Shown one piece after another: positions 57,110-64,000 of a DNA stretch of 64,000 nucleotides. The position numbers and the translations under genes are program-made. Every line of letters starts with the position of its first letter. Positions within the stretch are counted from its first letter, which is position 1. The notes under the pieces were generated by a model, which was not told the DNA's origin, searched no databases, and saw only the letters and a list, made by a program, of their open reading frames with translations. Where the stretch lies: contig NZ_NEGG01000010.1 of NCBI RefSeq assembly GCF_002135295.1, forward strand, positions 62,001-126,000, written 5' to 3'. Source of the stretch: Acinetobacter sp. ANC 5054 (GTDB lineage: Bacteria; Pseudomonadota; Gammaproteobacteria; Pseudomonadales; Moraxellaceae).

Positions 57110-58062
57110 TCATTTTCTTGATGGGTTGTTTTCTTGCTTTAGCACTGGTCACAGTGCTTTGTTTTTCTTATGAAGTCAGAGTTAAAGTTTTAGACTTTTT
57201 TTACGACTTAATTCCTCAAAGTAAAAAGCGCATTCAAAATGCCCGCGAATTTGCTTATGAGTTCAACTATGCTGCTGCACCAAAGCAAATTCAATCACAT
57301 TGGCATTTGCAACAATGGTGGATTCTTTTTGTAGGATTCATACTTTTTGCCAGTATTTTGGTTTTTGCTTTTACCCGTCCTGTTACTGCAAGCAAAGTCG
57401 AGGCTGACTATTTAAGAAAGGCTGATCCACAAATCTATGCAATGTTAGATGGTCAAGTGTTGGATGCGCCGCCTGAAGTCGAAGAATATCTGGTGCAAGA
57501 AGCGATGGCCGAAGAAGCGACAACAATAGAGCAAGCTTCTATAATGGCATCAACGTTTAATCCTGAAATTCAGGATATTCATACACATTCATTTTCTACT
57601 GATGTTCCATCAGCTGATCGTAAATGGCATAAGATGAACCCACGCTATAAACAGCGATTATTGATGGTGTTTAAACTCATGCAAGAACGGCATGGTTATG
57701 AAATGGTCTTACTCGAAGGATACCGTAGTCCTGAGCGTCAAAATAACTTAGCCACCAATAAAAATACAACGCGTGCTAAAGGTTTCCAAAGTTATCACCA
57801 ATTTGGTCTGGCGGCTGATGTTGCATTTAAACGAAATGGTAAAGTGGTGATTTCAGAACGTGACCCGTGGGCCATGCGCGGATATCAACTCTATGGTGAA
57901 GTTGCGGAATCTGTTGGTCTGACTTGGGGCGGTCGTTGGAAATCAATCCAAGACTATGGGCATACGGAATATCGCATGCCAGGCCTAAAAAAGACTGCTG
58001 AAATGGCTGCATTATTAACATCTGAAGGTCAACTGCAAGCCAGCAACATAAAAATAGAATAG
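57106..58062 (+). CDS. tagX: TagX, membrane-anchored peptidoglycan hydrolase for T6SS assembly
   Basis: A 318-residue protein: two membrane helices (FLMGCFLALALVTVLCFSY; ILFVGFILFASILVFAF) and a C-terminal VanY/LAS-type peptidase (about 170-300). Zinc and catalytic motifs are complete: LLEGYRSPERQNNLA, SYHQFGLAADVAFKRNG (H and D ligands), and SVGLTWGGRWKSIQDYGHTEYRM (last His). In Acinetobacter TagX cuts peptidoglycan so the apparatus can cross the wall. Last gene of the arm; terminator follows. Confidence 0.9.
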   Translation: MIIFLMGCFLALALVTVLCFSYEVRVKVLDFFYDLIPQSKKRIQNAREFAYEFNYAAAPKQIQSHWHLQQWWILFVGFILFASILVFAFTRPVTASKVEADYLRKADPQIYAMLDGQVLDAPPEVEEYLVQEAMAEEATTIEQASIMASTFNPEIQDIHTHSFSTDVPSADRKWHKMNPRYKQRLLMVFKLMQERHGYEMVLLEGYRSPERQNNLATNKNTTRAKGFQSYHQFGLAADVAFKRNGKVVISERDPWAMRGYQLYGEVAESVGLTWGGRWKSIQDYGHTEYRMPGLKKTAEMAALLTSEGQLQASNIKIE

Positions 58063-58073
58063 TTCATTTTGAT

Positions 58074-58104
58074 AAAAAGCCTTTCTTATGAGAAAGGCTT
58101 TTTT
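58074..58104 (+). terminator. Bidirectional terminator after tagX
   Basis: AAAAAGCCTTTCT pairs with AGAAAGGCTTTTT around TATG, with T-run on the plus strand and A-run on the left (T-run for the minus strand), so it can also end the convergent esterase gene (stop at 58107). Confidence 0.92.
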
Positions 58105-58106
58105 AA

Positions 58107-58868
58107 TTATTGAATATATGCTTTTAATTCTTCTAAAACTTGTGATGTCTTTTCTGCATGTAACCAATGTCCTGCATGTTCTATTTCAATTAATTTTGCT
58201 TGAGGAAACTGTTGTACAAGCGCATTTAGATGTTGTTCTTTAGATATATAAGGTGATAAACCACCCTTTATGAATAAAGCTGGATTTTGCCAAACTTTAT
58301 CTGCATTCACCCAACCTGTAATCTCTTGATAATGTTGATATAACGCTTCAACATTAAATAGCCATTGCCCTTTACTAAATGATTTCAGCAGGAATTGAAT
58401 GATCATATCAGTCTGTATATAGCCTTTCATTATTTCTATGGCTTGTGCTCGCGATTGTATTTGAGCCTTTTCTACAGCAAATAAGGCCTTAAAAATTTCA
58501 TCGTGATGGCTTTCTTGATATGCAAATGGTGCAATATCCAAAACAGCTAGTTGATTTACCCTTGGAGAATTTAAAGCTAAATACATTGCAACCTTCCCAC
58601 CCATTGAATGGCCGATCACAGAGAATTGGTCAATGTGTAATGTATCTAAGGTTTCCAGTATATCTTGTGCCATTGTTGGATAATCCATTTCTGCACTGTG
58701 TGCTGATTTACCATGATTACGTAAATCAATTTGGATTACTGTATGTGTATTTTGAAATTCTCTTGCCAGCATGCCTAAATTACTGAGACTTCCGAATAAA
58801 CCATGAATAAAAATTAAAGGTTTTTTCGTAGAATCTGAATTTGGGTGCAATTCATAATTTAAGATCAT
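58107..58868 (-). CDS. Alpha/beta hydrolase (YbfF-like esterase)
   Basis: A 253-residue esterase. Oxyanion region FIHGLFGSLSNLGMLARE, strand DLRNHGKSAHS, nucleophile elbow VIGHSMGGKVAMYLAL, and the last His in IEHAGHWLHAE. The set and length match YbfF acyl-CoA/short-ester hydrolases. The Met at 58866-58868 (MILNYELHPNS) fits family N-termini; an ATG at 58925 would add 19 unrelated residues. Physiological substrate unknown. Confidence 0.85.
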   Translation of the reverse strand: MILNYELHPNSDSTKKPLIFIHGLFGSLSNLGMLAREFQNTHTVIQIDLRNHGKSAHSAEMDYPTMAQDILETLDTLHIDQFSVIGHSMGGKVAMYLALNSPRVNQLAVLDIAPFAYQESHHDEIFKALFAVEKAQIQSRAQAIEIMKGYIQTDMIIQFLLKSFSKGQWLFNVEALYQHYQEITGWVNADKVWQNPALFIKGGLSPYISKEQHLNALVQQFPQAKLIEIEHAGHWLHAEKTSQVLEELKAYIQ

Positions 58869-58945
58869 TGTTGAGTAACTACTTACATTTTTCTTTATGA
58901 TGCTTCGTTGATGGCATTTAATCAATTGCCAATTTTCAATAAAAA

Positions 58946-59023
58946 CTGCTTAGGCTATTTAAAATGCAAATAACATTTGCTTAGGCTATTTTAAGTTATA
59001 GTAGCGCCTAAGCAAAAGCGCTT
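58946..59023. repeat. Three copies of a TGCTTAGGC element, two direct and one inverted
   Basis: TGCTTAGGCTATTT occurs at about 58947-58960 and 58978-58991. The second copy, read as TTTGCTTAGGC (58976-58986), is repeated in perfect inverse as GCCTAAGCAAA (59006-59016) across 19 bases; AGCGC/GCGCT flank the last copy. The block occupies the gap between the esterase start and the MBL-hydrolase stop. Confidence 0.6.
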
Positions 59024-59038
59024 ATTTAATAAATAGAT

Positions 59039-59917
59039 TCAATGCTTAAAAATATTTAACGGTATTTTTAAATAACGTATGCCATTTTGTTCTGGTTCTG
59101 GAAATTTACCTGCATCCATATTAATTTGTATGGCAGGTAATATAAGTTTGGGCATTGATAACGCTGCATCGCGTTGATTTCTCATTTCCACAAAGTCAGC
59201 CTTTATCGTTCCTTCATGAATATGAATATTTTGTTTTTTTTGTATTTCAATCGAACTTTCGCAAATATAGTCATGACGTCCTTCTGGTAGATAATCATGA
59301 CAAAGAAAGACACGCATATCCGCTGGTAAATCATACAATTTTTGTACGGAATCAAATAAGCTTGCCGCACTGCCCTTAGGAAAATCACATCGTGCTGTGC
59401 CATAATCCGGCATAAACAAGGTATCGCCAACAAAAACTGCATCGTCACCGATCACATAACTTAAACAGGCTGGTGTATGCCCAGGTGTAGGAATGTTATA
59501 TGCCTCTAATTTACCAATTTTAAAATGCTCATGATCAGCGAAGAGATAATCAAAGGACTGATGTGAATTAAAATAATTCATATCAAAATTGTAGATTGCA
59601 CAAAAGGTTTCTTGCACAACGCCAATATTATGGCTCATGGCAATTTTTCCGCCAAGTTTAGCTTGTAGATATTGCGACGCTGTTAAATGATCTGCATGTA
59701 CGTGGGTTTCCAAAATCCACTCTACACTTAGGCTATTTTTTTGAATAAAATCTATAATTTGATCGGCATGTGTGGTATGGATTGATGCAGAAGCCGCATC
59801 ATAATCTAAAACACTGTCGATAATGGCACATTTCCTAGTGTCAGGGTCTGCAACTACATAACTGAATGTATTGGTATTTTTATCAAAAAAATCTTGCACA
59901 CATACCCGATTTGACAT
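59039..59917 (-). CDS. MBL-fold hydrolase, persulfide dioxygenase/Blh-like
   Basis: A 292-residue metallo-beta-lactamase fold protein. Metal ligands: ETHVHADHLTASQYL (HxHxDH), the PGHTPACLSYVIGD histidine, VGDTLFMPDYGTARCDFP, and FLCHDY. This arrangement and the C-terminal region are those of ETHE1/Blh-type sulfur dioxygenase relatives. ATG at 59915-59917 with AGGAG upstream; its A overlaps the TGA of the YeeE/YedE gene, so translation is coupled. With the two YeeE/YedE genes it forms a sulfide/thiosulfate handling set. Confidence 0.85.
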   Translation of the reverse strand: MSNRVCVQDFFDKNTNTFSYVVADPDTRKCAIIDSVLDYDAASASIHTTHADQIIDFIQKNSLSVEWILETHVHADHLTASQYLQAKLGGKIAMSHNIGVVQETFCAIYNFDMNYFNSHQSFDYLFADHEHFKIGKLEAYNIPTPGHTPACLSYVIGDDAVFVGDTLFMPDYGTARCDFPKGSAASLFDSVQKLYDLPADMRVFLCHDYLPEGRHDYICESSIEIQKKQNIHIHEGTIKADFVEMRNQRDAALSMPKLILPAIQINMDAGKFPEPEQNGIRYLKIPLNIFKH

Positions 59918-60339
59918 CAATTTGCTCCTGCAAACTTTCGGTGAATATAAACACCCAAAATCATAGCTACAATAAAATAAATAGCTTGGTAAAATCCAAG
60001 GCCAATTAAAGTAAATGCTGGTGCTGGACAAATACCTGCAATTCCCCAGCCTATGCCAAAAAGAATACTGCCTAATATAAGCTTTGAATCTATCTGATTA
60101 TTCTGAGGTAAATCTATTGCACTTCCATCCAATGTTTTTGGCGCCGCTTTTCGGACAGCTATCTGAAACGGTATAAATGCCACAGCAATTGCACCCAACA
60201 TAACGAATGCAAGACTTGCATCCCAATTCCCTGTTATATCAAGAAAATTTAGAACTTTCTCTGGATTTGACATGCCTGAAAACATTAATCCAATCGCAAA
60301 TAATCCACCAAACAAAAAAGCCAATACATTTTTCATCAT
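59917..60339 (-). CDS. YeeE/YedE (DUF6691) sulfur transport protein, second half
   Basis: A 140-residue membrane protein of four helices. VLAFLFGGLFAIGLMFSGMSN then PEKVLNFLDITGNWDASLAF is the conserved start of the DUF6691 half of YeeE/YedE transporters, and LGSILFGIGWGIAGICPAPA with its Cys is the substrate path motif. Works with the product of the adjacent 142-codon gene. It overlaps that gene by 4 bases. Confidence 0.87.
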   Translation of the reverse strand: MMKNVLAFLFGGLFAIGLMFSGMSNPEKVLNFLDITGNWDASLAFVMLGAIAVAFIPFQIAVRKAAPKTLDGSAIDLPQNNQIDSKLILGSILFGIGWGIAGICPAPAFTLIGLGFYQAIYFIVAMILGVYIHRKFAGAN

Positions 60340-60752
60340 TGAGCTCCCAACACGTGTCGCATAACATAGACAGTAATTGCCCCAGCAAGCATAAAACTAC
60401 CTGTTGCTACAAATGAGCGTTTTGAAAGTCGGCTAATTCCACAAATGCCATGCCCGCTGGTACAACCAGAACCCATCCGTGTGCCAAAACCCACGAGTAA
60501 ACCTGCGATAATCATCATCCACGGACTGGCATTTAATTCAATATTGGTTATTGTTAGCTGTGCATACGCAAAAGGAATAATAAATAAGCCCGCCAAAAAC
60601 CAAAATGCTGGTGTTTTGAATAGTGTTAAAGGATTCATTACTTGAGCTATCAATCCACTGATCCCTGCTATACGTCCATGAACATATAGATAACCCACAG
60701 CGGCCAGACCAAGCATCACGCCACCAAGAAATGCTGTTAAAAAAGGATGCAT
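60336..60752 (-). CDS. YeeE/YedE sulfur transport protein, first half
   Basis: A 138-residue membrane protein. [24 protein letters not shown] and [20 protein letters not shown] (with the conserved cysteines) are the YeeE motif for thiosulfate/sulfide passage. First gene of the three-gene unit. The ATG at 60750-60752 is chosen; a GTG four codons earlier is possible. No regulator (for example BigR) is next to it in this window. Confidence 0.87.
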   Translation of the reverse strand: MHPFLTAFLGGVMLGLAAVGYLYVHGRIAGISGLIAQVMNPLTLFKTPAFWFLAGLFIIPFAYAQLTITNIELNASPWMMIIAGLLVGFGTRMGSGCTSGHGICGISRLSKRSFVATGSFMLAGAITVYVMRHVLGAQ

Positions 60753-60996
60753 ACACAAGCCCACAAGAACAATATATGTTTTTATAATATGTTATTTATG
60801 GAAAGTTGCAAGTGATTCAGATTATTTTCTTGTTCAAGTTTTATTCTTGATCATATGTAGCAATTAAAATTTCATCTAAGGCCTAGCCAAAACTGATCAC
60901 TTTATTAAGTTAAATTTTATAAAGTTGAAAATTCACTGAATATTTCCTCGGTAATTTTTTAACCCACCGCATTTATTGTTAATTTTTTATTATCAA

Positions 60997-61215
60997 TTAT
61001 AAATCAGTACTAATATCACTCAGGGCTTCCCCCATCCAGTCGACTACTTCAGATCCCAGCTCAATAATCTGCGACATGTCAATTCCTGCAGCCCAATCCG
61101 TACTACTCGAATTGTCTTGCTTTTGCGTCTCCTCGACCATTAGTTATTCCAACTGAACGATTTGTTGCTCTAAACTGTGCGTCGGTACAGCGTCTTGATG
61201 ATTCTGTATTGTCAT
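60997..61215 (-). pseudogene. Small ORF split by an in-frame stop, or two coupled micro-ORFs
   Basis: From an ATG at 61213-61215 with AAGGA seven bases upstream, 23 codons run to TAA at 61144-61146 (MTIQNHQDAVPTHSLEQQ...). Two codons later, in the same frame, an ATG at 61138-61140 opens 47 more codons (MVEETQKQDNSSSTDWAAG... ending SDISTDL) to TAA at 60997-60999. Joined, they form an acidic protein of about 71 residues. I do not recognise it. Either a nonsense mutation split a small gene or two peptides are translated in turn. Confidence 0.4.
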
Positions 61216-61255
61216 TTATAATTCCTTAGTCTTTTAGCCTTAATGTATTTTTTGA

Positions 61256-62011
61256 TTATTCTGCTTCAAACTCTTTTAAAACTTTTTCTACAAACCACCA
61301 TGGAAAACGTTGAATCCCATGATTCATTTTCAAAATTTCAGCACGCTCAATTTCTGCAATAAATGATGCTTGCTGTCCATCAGTAGAATTGTCAAAAATA
61401 TAACTTCGATCTGTTACTTCAATTGCTTGCATCAGTAAATCCATACTACGGTAATAGCGTTTACGAATTTTTTGCTCAGGTACACCATGACCGCCTGTTT
61501 GCACACGATACTTTACACGGGAAATATTAATAAGCGGATCGATAGTCGAAACATAATATAAATAGGTTTTAAATCCTTTTCGTTTGGCTTCTCTTAAAAA
61601 CTCTACTTTAGAGATATGCGACATAACTGTTTCAAAAGTAAAACTAATTTTCAAATCAAGAAATTGAAGACGAATATAATCAATTATTCGTGCACAGAGA
61701 TACGAATCAATTTGGTCTGAATGGAATTCGATTTTCCATCGATCTAAAATTATAGGCTCACGCGACATGAGTGGAATCATGTTCCCTTCTGAGGGTCGCT
61801 TTTTTTGTTGTAAAAAATGAATTAATGCTTCTGCATTTAAAGCAGGATGGTAATCAAATAAATTTACACGCTGCGAATGTTTTAATTGTGCTTCTAACTC
61901 ATCCGCATTTAAATAAGCCCCAATATGATGGGGCAATAAATATTCTTTAACTGTACTTTTACCTGAACCATTTGGACCTGCAAACATCCTAATTCGAGGT
62001 TGTGGAGGCAT
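61256..62011 (-). CDS. Zeta-toxin-like P-loop kinase
   Basis: A 251-residue P-loop protein: RMFAGPNGSGKSTVKEYLLP (Walker A), GAYLNADELEAQLKH, SFTFETVMSHISKVEFLREA (the zeta-type substrate-loop) and YLYYVSTIDPLINISRVKYR with GGHGVPEQKIRKRYYRSM, all diagnostic of the zeta toxin family, which phosphorylates UDP-N-acetylglucosamine or related nucleotides. It follows a small gene by only 3 bases, so a toxin-antitoxin pair is likely. The internal insert after DYHPALNAEALIHFLQQ and the C-terminus differ from epsilon-zeta toxins, so a different substrate is possible. Confidence 0.8.
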   Translation of the reverse strand: MPPQPRIRMFAGPNGSGKSTVKEYLLPHHIGAYLNADELEAQLKHSQRVNLFDYHPALNAEALIHFLQQKKRPSEGNMIPLMSREPIILDRWKIEFHSDQIDSYLCARIIDYIRLQFLDLKISFTFETVMSHISKVEFLREAKRKGFKTYLYYVSTIDPLINISRVKYRVQTGGHGVPEQKIRKRYYRSMDLLMQAIEVTDRSYIFDNSTDGQQASFIAEIERAEILKMNHGIQRFPWWFVEKVLKEFEAE

Positions 62012-62014
62012 AAA

Positions 62015-62275
62015 TTAAACCGTTTCTTCTATTTTCTTTTTGCGTTTTAAAATTTGAGGAATTGAATCGAACTGAACAAAGTCTGAAGAGACATCTTTAA
62101 GTTGTATTTCTTGACCATTTTGCAGGCGTTGAACCAATTGCTGACCTTTGACATAAACCACAGCCGATGTTGCACTTGCTTGCTCAAAAGCATGGCGAAA
62201 TGCATGAATTGCAAGATTTGGGATGAGATCATCCTCATACTGACTTGCTTTCATCACTGAAGTATAAGCTGTCAT
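62015..62275 (-). CDS. Small protein upstream of the zeta-like kinase, putative antitoxin
   Basis: An 86-residue protein (MTAYTSVMKASQYEDDLIPN...). The part AFRHAFEQASATSAVVYVKG then QQLVQRLQNGQEIQLKDVSS suggests a helix followed by a small beta segment; the tail is basic (LKRKKKIEETV). No family recognised; not the epsilon antitoxin. AGGAG precedes the ATG. Three bases separate it from the kinase gene, so it is its likely partner or antitoxin. Confidence 0.65.
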   Translation of the reverse strand: MTAYTSVMKASQYEDDLIPNLAIHAFRHAFEQASATSAVVYVKGQQLVQRLQNGQEIQLKDVSSDFVQFDSIPQILKRKKKIEETV

Positions 62276-62502
62276 AGAACAACTCCTTAAACATCAAAAA
62301 TAATGTGTCTCAACATATTATCACACTCCTTGCATTTGTCTATTTATCCACCAATAAAAGTGTCAACTATTTGGCTTATATATTGTTAAAACTTAAGAAT
62401 TAAACACTCATAAAAACAATATTAAAGCTTGAAAGCTAGACAACTTCATATCAACCTTATTTTTAGAGTACAAATCATTGAAATAGGCTCAAAGATTAAT
62501 GC

Positions 62503-62531
62503 AAAAAAAATAGCCACTTATTCAGTGGCTA
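62503..62531 (-). terminator. Strong minus-strand terminator of a short transcript
   Basis: TAGCCACT (62511-62518) pairs with AGTGGCTA (62524-62531) around TATTC, followed on the minus strand by eight T. No annotated gene ends nearby on that strand, which points to a short RNA or small-peptide transcript just upstream (62532-62650). Confidence 0.85.
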
Positions 62532-62544
62532 AAAGAGAATGACA

Positions 62545-62601
62545 TCAACAAGTTGATGTATCAGGACCACATATACAACAGGACCAGGGATGTCCGTACA
62601 T
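62545..62601 (-). CDS. Possible 18-residue Cys-rich peptide on a short structured transcript
   Basis: ATG at 62599-62601, with AGGA eight bases upstream, opens MYGHPWSCCICGPDTSTC and stops with TGA at 62545-62547. Four of eighteen residues are Cys, with Trp, His and Pro. An 8-bp stem ACATCAAC-AA-GTTGATGT (62542-62559) spans the last codons and the terminator follows 14 bases later. It could be a metal- or redox-sensing leader peptide, a small peptide, or a chance ORF inside an sRNA. A second frame (MLGRLLCTDIPGPVV...) from 62616 is less convincing. Confidence 0.35.
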   Translation of the reverse strand: MYGHPWSCCICGPDTSTC

Positions 62602-62845
62602 AGTAATCGTCCTAACATGGTTATATTAGTGTGACCTGCTTATCATTTTAACCCTAATTCATATCATTTCCTGACAATATGGGTTTTCAATTATGAAGAA
62701 TAAGCAATACATTCAAAACATGCTTATTTTCGTTTTATTTCATTCAATATAAACAATAACGTTTTGGGTCTGATACATCTTGCATATTGAGGCAAATATA
62801 AAAACTTGAGTATCGATCAAAAAACAAAAACTACCGAATCAAAAG

Positions 62846-63238
62846 CTATTTACTGTCAGTTGAACAAAATGCACTTTCATTCAAACCAGAAGATTGCAGA
62901 CTTTCCTGTTGCTGCTGCAAATAATGCTGCGCTGCAAACTGCATCAGATTTGCCATTTCAAGAGTCGCGTTTTCTTGGGAAATTTTTAAAATCTGACGAT
63001 AGGCATTGAGACGAGTACAAAAAGCCTGTGTTTGCTCCTGAGCAGTCGCTGACGATCCTTCAGCATCCAAAATTGTTTTGCTCAAATTGACTTGATCCGT
63101 ATACTGCTGAATTTTTTGATTATATTCAGCTTGCGATAGCTTCTGCACTGATAGCTGTACAGTCTCAGCATGTGCAATAGCGGCAGCACTACAAAGCAAA
63201 GTAAACCAACAATTCTGAAAGATCTTCCTTGATTGCAT
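62846..63238 (-). CDS. Hypothetical secreted protein
   Basis: A 130-residue protein with a Sec signal peptide (FQNCWFTLLCSAAAIAHA, cut before ETVQLS). The mature part is a Gln-rich helical domain (QKLSQAEYNQKIQQYTDQ, FAAQHYLQQQQESLQ) with two Cys (AFCTRL and AFCSTD) that may form a disulfide. Family not recognised. Starts 4 bases after the 122-residue gene upstream, so co-transcribed with it. Confidence 0.75.
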   Translation of the reverse strand: MQSRKIFQNCWFTLLCSAAAIAHAETVQLSVQKLSQAEYNQKIQQYTDQVNLSKTILDAEGSSATAQEQTQAFCTRLNAYRQILKISQENATLEMANLMQFAAQHYLQQQQESLQSSGLNESAFCSTDSK

Positions 63239-63242
63239 CTAA

Positions 63243-63611
63243 TTAGGCCTCATCACCTTCTTTCCAGATATCTTCGTAATCATCTGCGTCAATCATAAAG
63301 CGATAACCAACATCTAGCGCTAAATAAGGCAGCACTTCTGGTGCTAGTTCTTGGAATTTACGGATTGTCATCGTTTCAAAACTCTCCGCACCTTCTAACT
63401 CACCACCATAGATATACCAACTAACATTTTCTTCGCCTTCAGCAGGCTTACGAATACCGACGATTGGGTCTTTATTTAATGTATGTACTGCAACAGCAAT
63501 AACATCGTCACCTTTGACTTCAACATAAGCTGAACCCACTTCTTCACATAATAATTTTTGCTCTGCGATAAGTTCTGCTAAAGGTGATGAATTCTGTGCA
63601 TTTTTGGCCAT
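63243..63611 (-). CDS. Conserved hypothetical acidic cytoplasmic protein
   Basis: A 122-residue, strongly acidic protein without signal or membrane segments. PLAELIAEQKLLCEEVGSAY, then a beta-rich core (VEVKGDDVIAVAVHTLNKDP; VSWYIYGGELEGAESF) and ALDVGYRFMIDADDYEDIWK at the end. I do not recognise the family. AGAACC-type spacing precedes the ATG; the 324-base gap to its right (63612-63935) is AT-rich with nothing else seen. Confidence 0.75.
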   Translation of the reverse strand: MAKNAQNSSPLAELIAEQKLLCEEVGSAYVEVKGDDVIAVAVHTLNKDPIVGIRKPAEGEENVSWYIYGGELEGAESFETMTIRKFQELAPEVLPYLALDVGYRFMIDADDYEDIWKEGDEA

Positions 63612-63935
63612 GTAGGTTCTCTGGCATTGAAGGAATAATGATGGATGCAGTTTAACGTGAAATACTCTAACTCGGAGAAAATTTGAAGCCTAAATTTACG
63701 TTTGAATTAAATCTTCAATCATTACAGGATAATAACGTGACTTTGTAATTATTGGTCGTTATGAAATGCAGGTAAAAGAAGAAACATACGCCTTCCAATT
63801 TCCTTAATATCTTCCGATTTTAGTACATTTGAATAAAAAATAAGCTCAATATGCAAAATGAGCACGATCTGCCAAAACTTAAATGACACTTTTGCCAATG
63901 CATACATTAAAGAACAACCTTAAGGAGTTTCACCA

Positions 63936-64000
63936 ATGCCTAGAAATTATGAGCTAAATGGTCACTCCAGTATTGCCTACAGACTTTATCAATTATTTTA
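63936..64000 (+). CDS. Start of a gene running off the right edge
   Basis: ATG at 63936-63938 with a strong AAGGAG nine bases before it. The 21 visible codons read MPRNYELNGHSSIAYRLYQL and one more. Too short to identify. Confidence 0.6.
   Translation, partial: MPRNYELNGHSSIAYRLYQLF

Noticed and set aside
59918-60031. N-terminal extension of the MBL hydrolase (38 extra residues)
   Set aside because: The extension lies inside the YeeE/YedE gene; the ATG at 59917 has an ideal AGGAG and gives the family N-terminus.
62806-63009. 67-codon plus-strand frame opposite the secreted hypothetical gene
   Set aside because: No ribosome site and no recognisable domain; the minus-strand frame has a signal peptide and normal codon use.

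Overview
The window is a low-GC gammaproteobacterial chromosome segment that reads as Acinetobacter. The strongest grounds are a complete Acinetobacter-type type VI secretion (T6SS) locus that includes an AsaA-like gene and the peptidoglycan hydrolase TagX but no TssJ, a urease cluster with an acetyltransferase gene between ureB and ureC, and a valine-degradation operon. No rRNA, tRNA, CRISPR array or intact insertion sequence was seen. The species cannot be named from the sequence alone.

Layout. 1-4360: a small catabolic cluster on the minus strand (DUF1275 membrane protein, XapX mini-protein, YtcJ-like amidohydrolase broken by an amber codon and probably by a frameshift, isochorismatase-family hydrolase) with a divergent LysR regulator. 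4546-5895: an MHS-type MFS transporter. 6070-13364: a minus-strand operon for valine/isobutyrate degradation (3-hydroxyisobutyryl-CoA hydrolase, enoyl-CoA hydratase, acyl-CoA dehydrogenase, acyl-CoA synthetase, mmsB, mmsA), with a divergent LysR regulator at 13529. 14500-16940: a short-chain dehydrogenase, a DUF2147 secreted protein, and gene remnants (a LysR C-terminus and the N-terminus of a PuuE-type allantoinase).

17036-19140: an AT-rich two-gene unit, an AAA/ABC-type ATPase overlapping a DUF4435/Toprim gene. This is the architecture of the PARIS (AriA-AriB) anti-phage system, placed between the allantoinase remnant and urease. 19223-25527: a full urease set on one strand in the order ureE-F-G-J-D-A-B-GNAT-C. 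25728-30377: a Fur-box-controlled divergent unit (ApbE-DUF2271 fusion, PepSY membrane protein, membrane-anchored flavoreductase; DUF4198 protein on the other side), probably an iron-stress periplasmic electron-transfer system. 30685-36012: transporters (YddG-like, MgtC/SapB, a frameshifted EamA) and a fatty-acyl-CoA ligase.

36372-58062: the T6SS. Two divergent arms leave a 340-bp intergenic region: minus strand asaA-tssB-tssC-hcp-tssE-tssF-tssG-(481-aa membrane protein)-tssM-tagF-tagN, plus strand tssH-tssA-tssK-tssL-(224-aa membrane protein)-tagX. No vgrG, PAAR or effector gene is in the window, so the tip and cargo must be encoded elsewhere. A strong hairpin after hcp suggests Hcp is made in excess.

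58107-64000: an esterase, a sulfur-handling trio (MBL hydrolase plus two YeeE/YedE halves), a pair of micro-ORFs, a zeta-like kinase with a small partner (putative toxin-antitoxin), a short structured transcript that could encode an 18-residue Cys-rich peptide, and small hypothetical proteins. The two proposed frameshifts lie in homopolymer runs, so assembly error must be excluded before those genes are called dead.
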